Source: Marinifilum sp. D714 (GTDB taxonomy: Bacteria; Bacteroidota; Bacteroidia; Bacteroidales; Marinifilaceae). From it: DNA of 64,000 bases. The stretch is from positions 28,919 through 92,918 of the forward strand of contig NZ_JALPNU010000015.1 in NCBI RefSeq assembly GCF_030851345.1. Direction: 5' to 3'. Below, one piece after another: positions 17,365 through 26,832 of this stretch. The notes beneath the pieces were generated by a model that made no database searches, was not told where the DNA came from, and worked only from the letters and a program-made list of their open reading frames with translations. A program made the position numbers and the translations under genes. Each line of letters starts with the position of its first letter. Position 1 is the stretch's first letter.

Positions 17365-18132
17365 ATGAATCTAATCGATACACATTCACATATTTATTCA
17401 GAAGATTTTAATGGTGATATTCATCAAATCATTGAAAATTCGAAAAAGGCAGGAGTTGAAAAAATACTTTTACCAAACATCGATTCTGAATCAATTGACC
17501 CAATGCATTCTTTGGAAAAAATGTTTCCGGGGTATTGTATTCCAATGATGGGCTTGCACCCTACATCGGTAAAGGAGAATTATCAGAATGAATTAGACAT
17601 TTGTAAAAATTGGTTAGACTCGAGAAAATACTGTGCAATTGGTGAAATTGGAATTGATTTGTACTGGGATAAAACATTCGTAAAAGAACAACAAATTGCT
17701 TTCGATACTCAAATTAACTGGGCTTTAAAATTCAACTTGCCAATAGTGATCCACTCCAGAGAATCGTTCAATGAAATATTTGAGATATTAGAGAATTATA
17801 AGAATTCTAACTTAAAAGGAGTATTTCATAGTTTCTCAGGAAATCTAGAGCAAGCAAACAAAGCCATAGATATGGGCTTTTTACTTGGCATAAATGGCAT
17901 CGTTACCTTTAAAAATTCAGGTTTAGATAAAACCATTGCTGAAGTACCTCTAGAAAGGCTAATGCTGGAAACAGATGCCCCTTACCTGGCTCCTGTTCCC
18001 AAAAGAGGAAAACGAAACGAAAGTTCATACGTAAAGTACACCGCACAAAAAATTGCAGATATTTATCAAACCAGTATAGAAACAGTGGCAGAAATCACTA
18101 GCCACAATGCAAGAAATTTGTTCAACTTATAA
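17365..18132 (+). CDS. tatD: TatD-family metal-dependent hydrolase
   Basis: Metal-dependent DNase-like hydrolase of the TatD/YcfH/YjjV group. The 255 residues have the N-terminal metal motif DTHSHIY (residues 4-10), GEIGIDLYW (about 93-101), IVIHSRES (about 131-138), the HSFSGN motif and LETDAPYLAP (about 208-217), all intact. The stop TAA overlaps the ATG of the asparaginase gene by one base, so the two are translationally coupled. YcfH-like versus TatD proper is not resolved. Confidence 0.92.
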   Translation: MNLIDTHSHIYSEDFNGDIHQIIENSKKAGVEKILLPNIDSESIDPMHSLEKMFPGYCIPMMGLHPTSVKENYQNELDICKNWLDSRKYCAIGEIGIDLYWDKTFVKEQQIAFDTQINWALKFNLPIVIHSRESFNEIFEILENYKNSNLKGVFHSFSGNLEQANKAIDMGFLLGINGIVTFKNSGLDKTIAEVPLERLMLETDAPYLAPVPKRGKRNESSYVKYTAQKIADIYQTSIETVAEITSHNARNLFNL

Positions 18133-19178
18133 TGCCTCTCTCAATGGACAAAAAACAAACTTCTATTCTAATATTATATACCGGAGGTACAATCGGTATG
18201 GTAAACGATCCTGAAACTGGCTCGTTAATTCCATTTGACTTTGATCATATTCTAAAACAAGTTCCGGAATTAAAAGAATTCGGATACGAACTTACTTCCA
18301 TTGCCTTCGATCCATTAATCGATTCTTCAAACTTAAATCCTAAAGTTTGGGTAAAAATTGCAGAATTGATTAAGGAGAATTACAGCAACTATGACGGATT
18401 TGTTGTTCTTCACGGAACAGATACAATGTCTTTTACTGCATCTGCTTTAAGTTTTATGCTTGATAATTTGCAAAAACCAGTAATATTAACTGGATCTCAA
18501 TTACCAATTGGAACCTTAAGAACGGATGGGAAAGAAAATCTAATAACAGCCATTGAGATTGCTGCTGCATACAAAAATGGACAAGCAATGGTACCTGAGG
18601 TTTGTATTGTTTTCGAAAATCAATTGTTTAGAGGAAACCGAACCACAAAACACAATGCAGAGCATTTTAACGCATTCTACTCATACAATTATCCAGATTT
18701 GGCAAAAATTGGAATCAATATCAATTACAATTATTACGCAATTCATTATCCAAGTCATCCAAAACAACTTGAAATTAGCACTGAGTTTGATACCAACATC
18801 GCAATTTTAAAAATCTTTCCAGGAATCAATAAACAGGTAGTCGATTCCATTTTAAATATAGAAGGATTAAAAGGAGTAGTAATGGAAACTTATGGTGCAG
18901 GCAATGCTCCTACCGATAAATGGTTTATTGATTCCATTAAGGAGGCAATCAGCAGAGGAATTGTTGTATACAATATTACACAATGTGCAGCAGGAAGCGT
19001 TGAAATGGGACTCTATGAGACAAGTTTAGAGCTACTTAACGCAGGTGTAGTAAGCGGACACGACATCACCACTGAGGCTGCAATTAGCAAACTGATGTTC
19101 ATCTTAGGTAAAAAGCTTGACATGCAACAAACCAAATTGCTTTTAAATAAATCTCTAAAGGGCGAATTAAGCCAATAG
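18132..19178 (+). CDS. ansA: type I (cytosolic) L-asparaginase
   Basis: Hydrolyses asparagine to aspartate and ammonia. No signal peptide. The nucleophile Thr motif is ILYTGGTIGMV (about residues 14-24) and the second motif is VVLHGTDTMSF (about 93-103); both are intact. The 348 residues fit AnsA. The ATG at 18132 overlaps the tatD stop; a second ATG at 18144 (MDKKQTS) is also possible. C-terminal regulatory-type region is present. Confidence 0.92.
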   Translation: MPLSMDKKQTSILILYTGGTIGMVNDPETGSLIPFDFDHILKQVPELKEFGYELTSIAFDPLIDSSNLNPKVWVKIAELIKENYSNYDGFVVLHGTDTMSFTASALSFMLDNLQKPVILTGSQLPIGTLRTDGKENLITAIEIAAAYKNGQAMVPEVCIVFENQLFRGNRTTKHNAEHFNAFYSYNYPDLAKIGININYNYYAIHYPSHPKQLEISTEFDTNIAILKIFPGINKQVVDSILNIEGLKGVVMETYGAGNAPTDKWFIDSIKEAISRGIVVYNITQCAAGSVEMGLYETSLELLNAGVVSGHDITTEAAISKLMFILGKKLDMQQTKLLLNKSLKGELSQ

Positions 19179-19392
19179 AATATTTGTTTTTCACATTTTT
19201 TTTGTAATTTGGTGCACTGTTTAAAGCTTTCTATATTACATAAATACCTAATCGCAGGTTGTTGAAAGCATTAAAAACAGAATAGTTTTAAAGAATAATA
19301 TACAAACAACTAAGGAATTAGTTGTTTATGAGATCGCAATCGTTTAATTTTGTAAAAAATAATTTCGTTAATTAAAATTTGAAAAACAGACT
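19179..19392 (+). promoter_or_regulatory. exbB operon promoter with perfect inverted repeat
   Basis: AAACAACTAA (19304-19313) and TTAGTTGTTT (19318-19327) form a perfect 10-bp inverted repeat with a 4-bp loop. Eighteen bases later is a perfect -7 box TAATTTTG (19345-19352). The right arm (GTTG) covers the -33 position. It could be an operator or the ansA terminator; the missing T-tract favours an operator. Confidence 0.5.
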
Positions 19393-20205
19393 ATGAAAAA
19401 GTTATTTGCATTTATAGCAGTTATCGGGATGCTAAGCTTAGGAGCATCATCTTACGCAGTTGCTCAGGATGAGACAGCAGAAACTACCGTAGACACAACT
19501 CAGGTTGCAGAGGAAACTACTGTTGAAGAGCCTGCAGCTCCAGTTATGGAAGAAGAAGCTATCGAAAGCACATCTTTCCATAAAGTTGTTAAGAAGCAAT
19601 TCATCCAAGGTGGTGCAATGTTTATGAGCTTCGTATTGCTAGCTCTTATCTTAGGTCTTGCTTTGTCAATTGAAAGAATCATTTACTTGAACCTTTCAAC
19701 TACAAACACTAAGAAATTAATTGCTAACCTTGAAGATGCATTAAACAACGGTGGTGTTGAAGCTGCTAAAGAAGTTTGTAGAAATACTCGTGGTCCTATC
19801 GCAAGCATTTTCTACCAAGGTCTTGACCGTATCGATGAAGGTATTGAAGTAGTAGAAAAATCAGTTGTTTCTTACGGATCTGTTCAAATGGGTCTTTTGG
19901 AAAAAGGTCTTTCTTGGATTGGTTTGATGATCGGTTTGGCTCCTATGTTAGGATTTATGGGTACTGTAATCGGTATGATTGACGCTTTCGACTCAATTCA
20001 GTCTATGGGTACTATTTCTCCAGCAGCTGTAGCAGGTGGTATTAAAATCGCTTTGATTACAACTGTATCTGGTTTGATCGTAGCAATGATCCTTCAAGTA
20101 TTCTACAACTACTGTACTGCTAAAGTTGACAGCATTGTAAACAACATGGAAGATGCTTCTATCTCTCTTCTTGATATCCTTGTAAAATACAACATGAAAA
20201 AATAA
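19393..20205 (+). CDS. exbB: ExbB/TolQ/MotA-family proton channel subunit
   Basis: Inner-membrane channel subunit that, with ExbD, powers TonB-dependent outer-membrane transport. The 270 residues include an N-terminal signal-like helix (1-24) and an acidic Thr/Glu/Pro-rich linker (25-60). Three TM helices follow at about 72-95, 180-200 and 215-238. The conserved core GLAPMLGFMGTVIGMIDAF and PAAVAGGIKIALITTVSGL is clear. First of four genes in a row (exbB, 20215, exbD, exbD). The extra N-terminal part is common in Bacteroidota ExbB. Confidence 0.93.
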   Translation: MKKLFAFIAVIGMLSLGASSYAVAQDETAETTVDTTQVAEETTVEEPAAPVMEEEAIESTSFHKVVKKQFIQGGAMFMSFVLLALILGLALSIERIIYLNLSTTNTKKLIANLEDALNNGGVEAAKEVCRNTRGPIASIFYQGLDRIDEGIEVVEKSVVSYGSVQMGLLEKGLSWIGLMIGLAPMLGFMGTVIGMIDAFDSIQSMGTISPAAVAGGIKIALITTVSGLIVAMILQVFYNYCTAKVDSIVNNMEDASISLLDILVKYNMKK

Positions 20206-20214
20206 TTATAGACT

Positions 20215-20664
20215 ATGTCAAATACATTGAGTAAATATTTAAATATTCTTACCTATGTAATGATTGGTCTAACAGCTATTTTTGTGATCATGTTTTACGT
20301 AGGTGGAGAAATCCCAAATCAAGCACACACTACTCCAGTTTACACTGATCTTTTGATCAACTGGGCTAAAGTTTTGTTTTTTGCATCTGCTGCATTAGCG
20401 ATTCTTTTCCCAATCATTCAGATCGTTGTTAACCCTAAAGGAGCGCTTAAAGGTTTGATGGGATTAGTAGTACTTGGATTGGTAATCCTTGTATCATATA
20501 GTATGTCAGATGCTACATTGTTAAACCTTCCAGGTTACACAGGTACTGACAACAACCCTGCTTCACTTCAATTTGCTGATACAGTACTTTACACTATGTA
20601 CATCCTAGGTATAGGAACTGTAGCTTCAATTGTTGTTACTGAAATTATTAGAAGATTACGTTAA
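20215..20664 (+). CDS. four-TM membrane protein of the exbB-exbD operon
   Basis: 149 residues with four hydrophobic segments (about 10-30, 48-66, 75-95 and 125-143). No family that I can name; a protein of this kind commonly sits between ExbB and ExbD in Bacteroidota. It begins 9 nt after exbB and ends 44 nt before exbD. A role in the same energising complex is inferred from position only. Confidence 0.8.
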   Translation: MSNTLSKYLNILTYVMIGLTAIFVIMFYVGGEIPNQAHTTPVYTDLLINWAKVLFFASAALAILFPIIQIVVNPKGALKGLMGLVVLGLVILVSYSMSDATLLNLPGYTGTDNNPASLQFADTVLYTMYILGIGTVASIVVTEIIRRLR

Positions 20665-20708
20665 GAATATGATCCGAATTTACGGATTCGGATCGCAATA
20701 CCTTTATT

Positions 20709-21287
20709 ATGGCAAGAAAAACACCAGAGATTAACTCAAGTTCGATGGCCGATATTGCATTCTTGTTGCTGATTTTCTTCTTGGTATCAACTACGATGGA
20801 TGTGGATACTGGTATCTATAAAAAGTTACCTCCTATCCCTGAAACAGATCAACCTGATGAAGAAGTTAAGGTAAAAAAACGTAATGTTTTAGCGATATTG
20901 GTAAACCGTAACGATGAGTTGTTGGTGAATGGTGAACTTTTGGACATTTCACAATTGCGTGAAAAAACCAAAGAGTTTATCCTGAATCCAAACAACAGTG
21001 AAGAACTTCCTGAAAAACAAGTAAAAACAGTTCCATATTTTGGAGATGTTATGGTTTCGAAAGGATTGGTTTCATTGCAGAACGACCGCGGTACGAGTTA
21101 CGAAATGTATATTAGAGTTCAGGATGAGCTAGCCATTGCTGCTCGTGAGTTAAAAGACGAAAAAGCAATGTCTAAGTGGGGAAAAGTTTACAGTGAGTTG
21201 GATAAAGAACAACAAGATGCTGTAAAGAAATATGTCCCAATGGCAATATCCGAGGCTGAACCTAAAAACGTAGGAGGGAAAAGATAA
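20709..21287 (+). CDS. exbD: ExbD/TolR-family protein (first copy)
   Basis: Inner-membrane biopolymer transport protein: short cytosolic N-terminus, one TM helix containing the proton-binding Asp (MADIAFLLLIFFLVSTTMD, about residues 13-31), and a long periplasmic domain. At 192 residues it is longer than E. coli ExbD (141). Its TAA overlaps the ATG of the second copy. Paired with exbB upstream. Confidence 0.92.
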   Translation: MARKTPEINSSSMADIAFLLLIFFLVSTTMDVDTGIYKKLPPIPETDQPDEEVKVKKRNVLAILVNRNDELLVNGELLDISQLREKTKEFILNPNNSEELPEKQVKTVPYFGDVMVSKGLVSLQNDRGTSYEMYIRVQDELAIAARELKDEKAMSKWGKVYSELDKEQQDAVKKYVPMAISEAEPKNVGGKR

Positions 21288-21760
21288 TGTCAAAATTTAA
21301 AAAAGGCGGAAGTAAAGAAACTCCTGAAATTTCAACAGCGTCACTTCCTGATATCGTATTCATGCTTCTATTCTTCTTCATGGTATCAACTACCATGCGT
21401 GATGTAGAATTGAATGTAAGCTATGTACAGCCACAAGCTAAGGAATTGACAAAGCTTGAAAAAAAGGATTTGGTAAGTAACATCCATGTAGGTGTTCCTT
21501 TGAGAAAATACCAAAAAACTTTTGGTACTGAATCAAGAATCCAGCTGAACGATCAGTTTGCAACTGTTGATGATATTCAATCTTTCATTGCATCGGAAAG
21601 AGAAGCAAGAAAAGAAGAATTACGTAACAAGTTGACAACCTCTCTAAAAGTTGACAGATACACAAAAATGGGTATCATTGTTGACATCAAACAAGAGTTA
21701 AGAAAAGCAAGTGCTTTGAAGCTGAACTATTCAGCTCTTCAAGGTGCTGAAGAAAACTAA
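21287..21760 (+). CDS. exbD: ExbD/TolR-family protein (second copy)
   Basis: 157 residues with the TM helix SLPDIVFMLLFFFMVSTTMRD (about residues 19-38) holding the conserved Asp, then a periplasmic domain rich in Lys and Glu. Translationally coupled to the first copy. Two different ExbD proteins with one ExbB are typical of Bacteroidota and suggest a hetero-oligomeric stator. Confidence 0.92.
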   Translation: MSKFKKGGSKETPEISTASLPDIVFMLLFFFMVSTTMRDVELNVSYVQPQAKELTKLEKKDLVSNIHVGVPLRKYQKTFGTESRIQLNDQFATVDDIQSFIASEREARKEELRNKLTTSLKVDRYTKMGIIVDIKQELRKASALKLNYSALQGAEEN

Positions 21761-21783
21761 AAATTTTCGAGCTTAAAAATATA

Positions 21784-21813
21784 AAAGGAGTCCATTAGGG
21801 CTCCTTTTTTTAT
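21784..21813 (+). terminator. exbB-exbD operon terminator
   Basis: AAAGGAGTCC (21784-21793) pairs with GGGCTCCTTT (21798-21807) with one G-U pair, followed by T residues. Confidence 0.88.
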
Positions 21814-21832
21814 GCAATGAATTGTAATAAAA

Positions 21833-21858
21833 AAAGCTTGGAAATGCATCCAAGCTTT
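21833..21858 (-). terminator. tRNA-Arg terminator
   Basis: AAAGCTTGGA (21833-21842) pairs with TCCAAGCTTT (21849-21858); on the minus strand it runs into seven T. It lies directly after the tRNA 3' end. Confidence 0.85.
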
Positions 21859-21859
21859 G

Positions 21860-21933
21860 TGACCCGTACAGGATTCAAACCTGTGACCTTCAGAACCGGA
21901 ATCTGATGTTCTATTCAGCTAAACTAACGGGCC
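21860..21933 (-). tRNA. tRNA-Arg(CCG)
   Basis: Acceptor stem GGCCCGT pairs with ACGGGTC (one G-U). D arm GTTTAGCTGAATAGAAC; anticodon stem TCAGA/TCTGA with loop TTCCGGT giving anticodon CCG (reads CGG); T arm ACAGG-TTTGAATC-CTGT. Discriminator A at 21860; CCA is not encoded. Folded by eye. All arms are intact and a terminator follows at once. Confidence 0.93.
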
Positions 21934-22092
21934 AATGTGTGCACAAATTTAAAAAATTATTTTGTTCTCCTTTCCTACTCTAACATTCAATCTATAATTG
22001 ATTTTCACCAACTCTCCTAATGCTCTATTAACCAATTTTTAATAAAAAAAACAGTTCGCTAAAAAACAGCTCTTTTATTTCTAAACTTTTAC

Positions 22093-22100
22093 TAATTTTG
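22093..22100 (+). promoter_or_regulatory. -7 box of leuS, deciding its start
   Basis: TAATTTTG, a perfect TAnnTTTG. It overlaps an in-frame upstream start candidate at 22098, so that candidate cannot be used; leuS must begin at the ATG at 22146. Confidence 0.6.
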
Positions 22101-22145
22101 CGGACTGAATACATTGAAATAACCATATTTTATCAAAATATTACA

Positions 22146-24905
22146 ATGGAGTACACATTTAAAGAAATAGAACAAAAATGGCAGAAGTACTGGAACGACA
22201 ATAAAACCTATAAGGTTGATGTCGATGCAGACAAACCCAAATTTTATGTGCTTGATATGTTCCCATACCCATCAGGAGCGGGATTACATGTTGGTCACCC
22301 ACTCGGTTACATTGCGTCTGATATCTATTCTCGTTACAAAACCCTCAAAGGTTTTAATGTACTCCATCCAATGGGATACGATGCATACGGATTGCCTGCA
22401 GAGCAGTATGCTATTCAAACTGGACAACATCCAGCAATAACCACTGAGCAAAACATTACTCGTTACAGAGAACAATTGGATAAAATTGGATTCTCTTTCG
22501 ATTGGGACAGAGAAGTGCGTACTTGTGATCCTGAATATTACAAATGGACACAGTGGGCATTTATTCAAATGTTCAACCACTATTTCGATAACGAAACAGA
22601 AAAAGCTCAACCAATTTCAGCATTGGTAACAAAATTCGAAACAGAAGGTAATGCAAATATAAATGCTGCTTGTTCTGAAACTGATATTTTCACAGCTGAA
22701 GAGTGGAAAGCTTTATCAAATACAGCACAGCAGGAAATTCTTTTGAATTATCGCTTGGCTTACCTTGCGGATACAATGGTAAACTGGTGCCCAGAATTGG
22801 GAACTGTTTTAGCCAACGATGAAGTAAAAGATGGTTTATCTGAGCGCGGTGGACATCCTGTTGTTCAAAAGAAAATGCGTCAATGGTCACTTCGAGTATC
22901 GGCTTATGCAAAAAGATTACTGGATGGTCTTGACAATTTGGAATGGACAGATTCTTTGAAGGAAATTCAGAAAAACTGGATTGGACGTTCTGTTGGTGCA
23001 GAGGTGAATTTTGGAGTGAAAGATTCTGATATCAAAATGGAAATCTTCACCACTCGGCCTGACACCATCTTTGGAGTTACTTTTATGGTATTGGCACCAG
23101 AAAGTGAATTGGTAGATACTTTAACCACTCCAGAATACAGAGAAAAAATTGATGCATATATTGAAGCTACCAAGAAAAGAACCGAAAGAGAACGTTTAGC
23201 TGATGTAAAAACAGTTAGCGGTGAGTTCACAGGTGCTTATGCAATTCACCCATTCACAGGAGAAGAAATTCCAATTTGGGTAAGCGATTACGTGTTGGCC
23301 GGATATGGTACTGGTGCTATTATGGCTGTACCAGCTCACGATAGCCGTGACTACGCATTTGCAAAGCATTTTGATTTGCCAATCATCCAGGTTGTTTCTG
23401 GTGGTGATATTTCGGAGGAATCATACGATGCCAAAGAAGGAAAATCGATGAACTCTGATTTCCTAAACGGATTAGATGTTAAGGATGCGATTGTAAAAGC
23501 AAATGAAGAAGTAGAAGCAAGAGGCTTAGGTAAGAAAAAAATAAACTATAGATTGAGAGATGCTATTTTCTCTCGTCAGAGATATTGGGGAGAACCATTC
23601 CCAGTGTATTTCAAAGAAAACATGCCATACATGATGGAAATGGATCAGTTGCCTTTGGAATTACCAGAAATTGACAAGTACTTGCCAACTGAAAGTGGGG
23701 AACCACCATTGGGACGTGCTAAAGATTGGAAAACAGCAGATGGTCACCCAATTGAATTGAATACAATGCCTGGTTTTGCAGGATCATCAGCATATTATTT
23801 GCGTTATATGGATCCACGCAATAACGATGCGCTAGTTTCTAAGGAGGCAAATGAATACTGGCAAGATGTTGACTTGTATATCGGAGGAACTGAGCATGCA
23901 ACTGGTCACTTGATTTATTCACGTTTCTGGAACAAGTTCTTATTCGATATCAACGAAGTTTGCAAAGATGAACCTTTCAAAAAATTGATCAACCAAGGAA
24001 TGATTCAAGGTCGTTCGAACTTTGTTTACAGAGTTAAGAACACCAACAAATTTGTTTCTTACGGCTTAAGAAAAGAGTACGATACAACTGCAATTCACGT
24101 AGATGTAAATATCGTGAAGAATGATGTATTGGACACAGAGGCTTTCAAAGCCTGGAGACCAGAATTTAAGGATGCTAAATTTATTCTTGAAGATGACAAA
24201 TACATTTGCGGATGGGCTGTTGAAAAAATGTCGAAATCGATGTTCAACGTTGTAAACCCTGATGTAATTGTAGAAGAATATGGTGCTGATACACTTCGTT
24301 TGTACGAAATGTTCCTTGGACCATTGGAAGCTCACAAGCCTTGGGATACAAATGGTATTGATGGTGTTCACAAATTCTTAAAGAAACTTTGGAGATTATT
24401 CTACAAAGGTGAAAACTTTGAAGTTTCTGATGCAGAACCAACAAAAGATGAATTGAAAGTTCTTCACAAAACCATCAAGAAAATTCAGGATGATATCGAA
24501 AGATTTTCTTTCAATACATCAATTTCTGCTTTCATGATTTGTGTGAATGAATTAAGTAGCTTAAAGTGTAACAATAAGGCTGTACTAGAAGATTTCTTAA
24601 AACTTCTTGCTCCTTTCGCACCGCATATTTCAGAAGAATTGTGGAACAAATGTGGTAATAACGAAAGTATTACCAAAGCAAGTTTCCCTGAGTTCAATGA
24701 AAGCTTTGTTGCTGAAGATTCTCATGCATACCCAGTGTCATTTAATGGTAAAATGAGGTTTAAGCTAGAGCTGTCATTAAGTATGAGTAAGGATGAAATT
24801 GAACAGGAAGTCCTGAATTGTGAACAGGCTCAAAAATGGATTGATGGAAAAACACCTAAGAAGGTGATTATCGTTCCTAAAAAAATCATCAACATAGTAG
24901 TATAA
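22146..24905 (+). CDS. leuS: leucyl-tRNA synthetase
   Basis: Class I synthetase charging tRNA-Leu. The 919 residues start [16 protein letters not shown] and contain the HIGH-equivalent [14 protein letters not shown] (about 42-55), the CP1 editing domain with [18 protein letters not shown], and KMSKS (in [15 protein letters not shown], about 697-711). A C-terminal anticodon-binding region ends [13 protein letters not shown]. An insertion around [17 protein letters not shown] precedes the KMSKS loop. Longer alternatives upstream are ruled out by the promoter box. Confidence 0.97.
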   Translation: MEYTFKEIEQKWQKYWNDNKTYKVDVDADKPKFYVLDMFPYPSGAGLHVGHPLGYIASDIYSRYKTLKGFNVLHPMGYDAYGLPAEQYAIQTGQHPAITTEQNITRYREQLDKIGFSFDWDREVRTCDPEYYKWTQWAFIQMFNHYFDNETEKAQPISALVTKFETEGNANINAACSETDIFTAEEWKALSNTAQQEILLNYRLAYLADTMVNWCPELGTVLANDEVKDGLSERGGHPVVQKKMRQWSLRVSAYAKRLLDGLDNLEWTDSLKEIQKNWIGRSVGAEVNFGVKDSDIKMEIFTTRPDTIFGVTFMVLAPESELVDTLTTPEYREKIDAYIEATKKRTERERLADVKTVSGEFTGAYAIHPFTGEEIPIWVSDYVLAGYGTGAIMAVPAHDSRDYAFAKHFDLPIIQVVSGGDISEESYDAKEGKSMNSDFLNGLDVKDAIVKANEEVEARGLGKKKINYRLRDAIFSRQRYWGEPFPVYFKENMPYMMEMDQLPLELPEIDKYLPTESGEPPLGRAKDWKTADGHPIELNTMPGFAGSSAYYLRYMDPRNNDALVSKEANEYWQDVDLYIGGTEHATGHLIYSRFWNKFLFDINEVCKDEPFKKLINQGMIQGRSNFVYRVKNTNKFVSYGLRKEYDTTAIHVDVNIVKNDVLDTEAFKAWRPEFKDAKFILEDDKYICGWAVEKMSKSMFNVVNPDVIVEEYGADTLRLYEMFLGPLEAHKPWDTNGIDGVHKFLKKLWRLFYKGENFEVSDAEPTKDELKVLHKTIKKIQDDIERFSFNTSISAFMICVNELSSLKCNNKAVLEDFLKLLAPFAPHISEELWNKCGNNESITKASFPEFNESFVAEDSHAYPVSFNGKMRFKLELSLSMSKDEIEQEVLNCEQAQKWIDGKTPKKVIIVPKKIINIVV

Positions 24906-24935
24906 AGTAGAAAACAATAAGCACAATTTATAATC

Positions 24936-24972
24936 AGGCTTCGTTTTTCTAATAAACGGAGCCTTTTTTTTT
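24936..24972 (+). terminator. leuS terminator
   Basis: AGGCTTCGTTT (24936-24946) pairs with AAACGGAGCCT (24954-24964), one mismatch or wobble, followed by eight or more T. Confidence 0.85.
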
Positions 24973-24997
24973 CACATTGAATTATTTTTAAAATACA

Positions 24998-25858
24998 ATG
25001 AAATTCTCTATTAATGAATTAAAATCATATGCTATTATTACACTTGGCTTGTGTGTTTATAGCTTTGGATGGACTGCATTTTTGATTCCTTCAGAAATCG
25101 TAGCAGGAGGTGCTGGTGGTATTGGAACCCTTATTTATTACGCATCAGGTGAAACAATTCCTGTTGGGTACTCCTATCTTGTAATTAATGTTTTTTTAAT
25201 TTTAATTGCTTTACGAGTACTGGGGAGTAAATTCGGTATAAAAACCATATTTGGAATTATTGTAGGTTCCCTTTTATTAACATTGCAACAAAGAATTTTT
25301 TCAGAACCTCTAGTAGATGACAAATTTATGGCAACCATTATAGGAGGTATCCTAGGCGGTGCAGGTATTGGAATCACTTTTACTCAAGGAGGAAGTACAG
25401 GAGGAACTGATATTATTGCAATGATGGTTAACAAATATTACAATATAAGTCCTGGCAGAATTATCCTCTATCTAGATATTTTTATCATCGCATCTTCTTA
25501 TTTTCTTTTTAAAGATATCTCAACCATTGTATACGGATACGTTGTAATGGGCGTTGCTGCCTATGCTATTGATATGGTTATATCTGGAGCAAAACAATCA
25601 GCTCAGCTATTCATCATATCACCACATCATGAAGAAATTGCAAATAGAATTAGCACAGAAACCGGAAGAGGAATTTCGATGTTGCACAGCACTGGTTGGT
25701 ATTCAAAAGAAGAAAGCAAAATGTTAATGATTGTGGTTCGTAAACATGAAACACAGCGTATTTTCAAATTAATTAAAGAAATCGATTCGGAAGCTTTTAT
25801 TTCAATGGCCTCAGTGATGGGAGTTTACGGATTAGGTTTTGAAGAAATTAGAGCATAA
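24998..25858 (+). CDS. YitT-family membrane protein (first tandem copy)
   Basis: 286 residues: about six TM helices in the N-terminal 200 residues with the family's glycine signature TQGGSTGGTDIIAMMVNKY (about 129-147), then a cytosolic DUF2179 domain (SAQLFIISPHHEEIANRIS to the end). Transport or efflux roles have been suggested for YitT proteins but the substrate is unknown. Twelve bases before a paralog that shares the same layout. Confidence 0.9.
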   Translation: MKFSINELKSYAIITLGLCVYSFGWTAFLIPSEIVAGGAGGIGTLIYYASGETIPVGYSYLVINVFLILIALRVLGSKFGIKTIFGIIVGSLLLTLQQRIFSEPLVDDKFMATIIGGILGGAGIGITFTQGGSTGGTDIIAMMVNKYYNISPGRIILYLDIFIIASSYFLFKDISTIVYGYVVMGVAAYAIDMVISGAKQSAQLFIISPHHEEIANRISTETGRGISMLHSTGWYSKEESKMLMIVVRKHETQRIFKLIKEIDSEAFISMASVMGVYGLGFEEIRA

Positions 25859-25869
25859 AAAAAGAAATA

Positions 25870-26736
25870 ATGGCTAATCAGAAAATCAGTTTATCAGAAA
25901 ACATTCGTTCCTATTTAATTATTACCATAGGATTGCTTATTGGTTCTTTGGCATGGACCGGTTTTATAATACCATCTGGAATTGTAGGTTCAGGAGTAAG
26001 TGGAATTGCAACCATGATTTATTTTGTAACAGGAATAAAGGTTGGTTATAGTGTATTTTTAATCAATACGGTATTTCTACTGATATCATTACGTGTGCTT
26101 GGCTTTTCTTTTGGAATAAAAACATTGTATGGAATTACCGTAATTTCATTTTTCCTATGGCTGCTTCAATCCATTATCACCGAACCTTTGGTTTCCGACA
26201 GGTTTATGTGTGCTATCATCGGAGGTATTATGGCTGGAGCAGGTGCAGGAATGATTTTATCGCGTGGTGGAAGCACAGGCGGCACCGACATTCTAGCCAT
26301 GATGATCAACAAGTACAAAAATTATAGTCCGGGACAACTTCTTTTAACAATTGATGTGATAATAATCTCTTCATCATATTTTTTAGAAAACTCCATTGAA
26401 CAGGTGGTATACGGGTTTGTAACAATGGGTGTAAGTGCTTATGTAGTTGATATGATTATTGAAGGAAGTAAACAATCTGTTCAAATAATAATTTTCACAC
26501 AGAAACCTGAAGTAATTCGAAAAGAAGTAATTCACAATTTAGATCAAGGACTTACAGTAATAAATGCCACCGGAGGATATAGTAATGAGGATGTGAAAAT
26601 ATTGATGGTACTGGCAAAAAAACGCGATTCTCAAACCATTTTAAAAATGATAAAGCATGTAGATCCCGATGCATTCATATCTATGGGTAGTGTAATGGGT
26701 GTTTATGGTCAAGGTTTCGACAAAATTAAATCTTAA
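25870..26736 (+). CDS. YitT-family membrane protein (second tandem copy)
   Basis: 288 residues, clearly paralogous to the preceding gene over its full length: SRGGSTGGTDILAMMINKYKNYSPGQ matches the first copy's glycine motif, and both end SMxSVMGVYGxGF. Six TM helices plus the DUF2179 domain. Tandem duplication with divergence suggests either a heteromeric transporter or two substrate specificities. Confidence 0.9.
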   Translation: MANQKISLSENIRSYLIITIGLLIGSLAWTGFIIPSGIVGSGVSGIATMIYFVTGIKVGYSVFLINTVFLLISLRVLGFSFGIKTLYGITVISFFLWLLQSIITEPLVSDRFMCAIIGGIMAGAGAGMILSRGGSTGGTDILAMMINKYKNYSPGQLLLTIDVIIISSSYFLENSIEQVVYGFVTMGVSAYVVDMIIEGSKQSVQIIIFTQKPEVIRKEVIHNLDQGLTVINATGGYSNEDVKILMVLAKKRDSQTILKMIKHVDPDAFISMGSVMGVYGQGFDKIKS

Positions 26737-26832
26737 TACTTAAAAAAGCTTAAATACTACAATCTCTATCTTTTCAAGTTGTATGACTATAAAAACAGTT
26801 ATACCTTTAGGGGCGAATTCAAAATTTCCGAA

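Noticed and set aside
22098..22145. Upstream start for leuS at 22098
   Set aside because: It lies inside the -7 box and so before the transcription start.
26779..26832. N-terminal extension of the M23 protein from the upstream TTG
   Set aside because: It would put 18 polar residues before the membrane anchor and there is no supporting ribosome-binding context; ATG at 26833 fits better.
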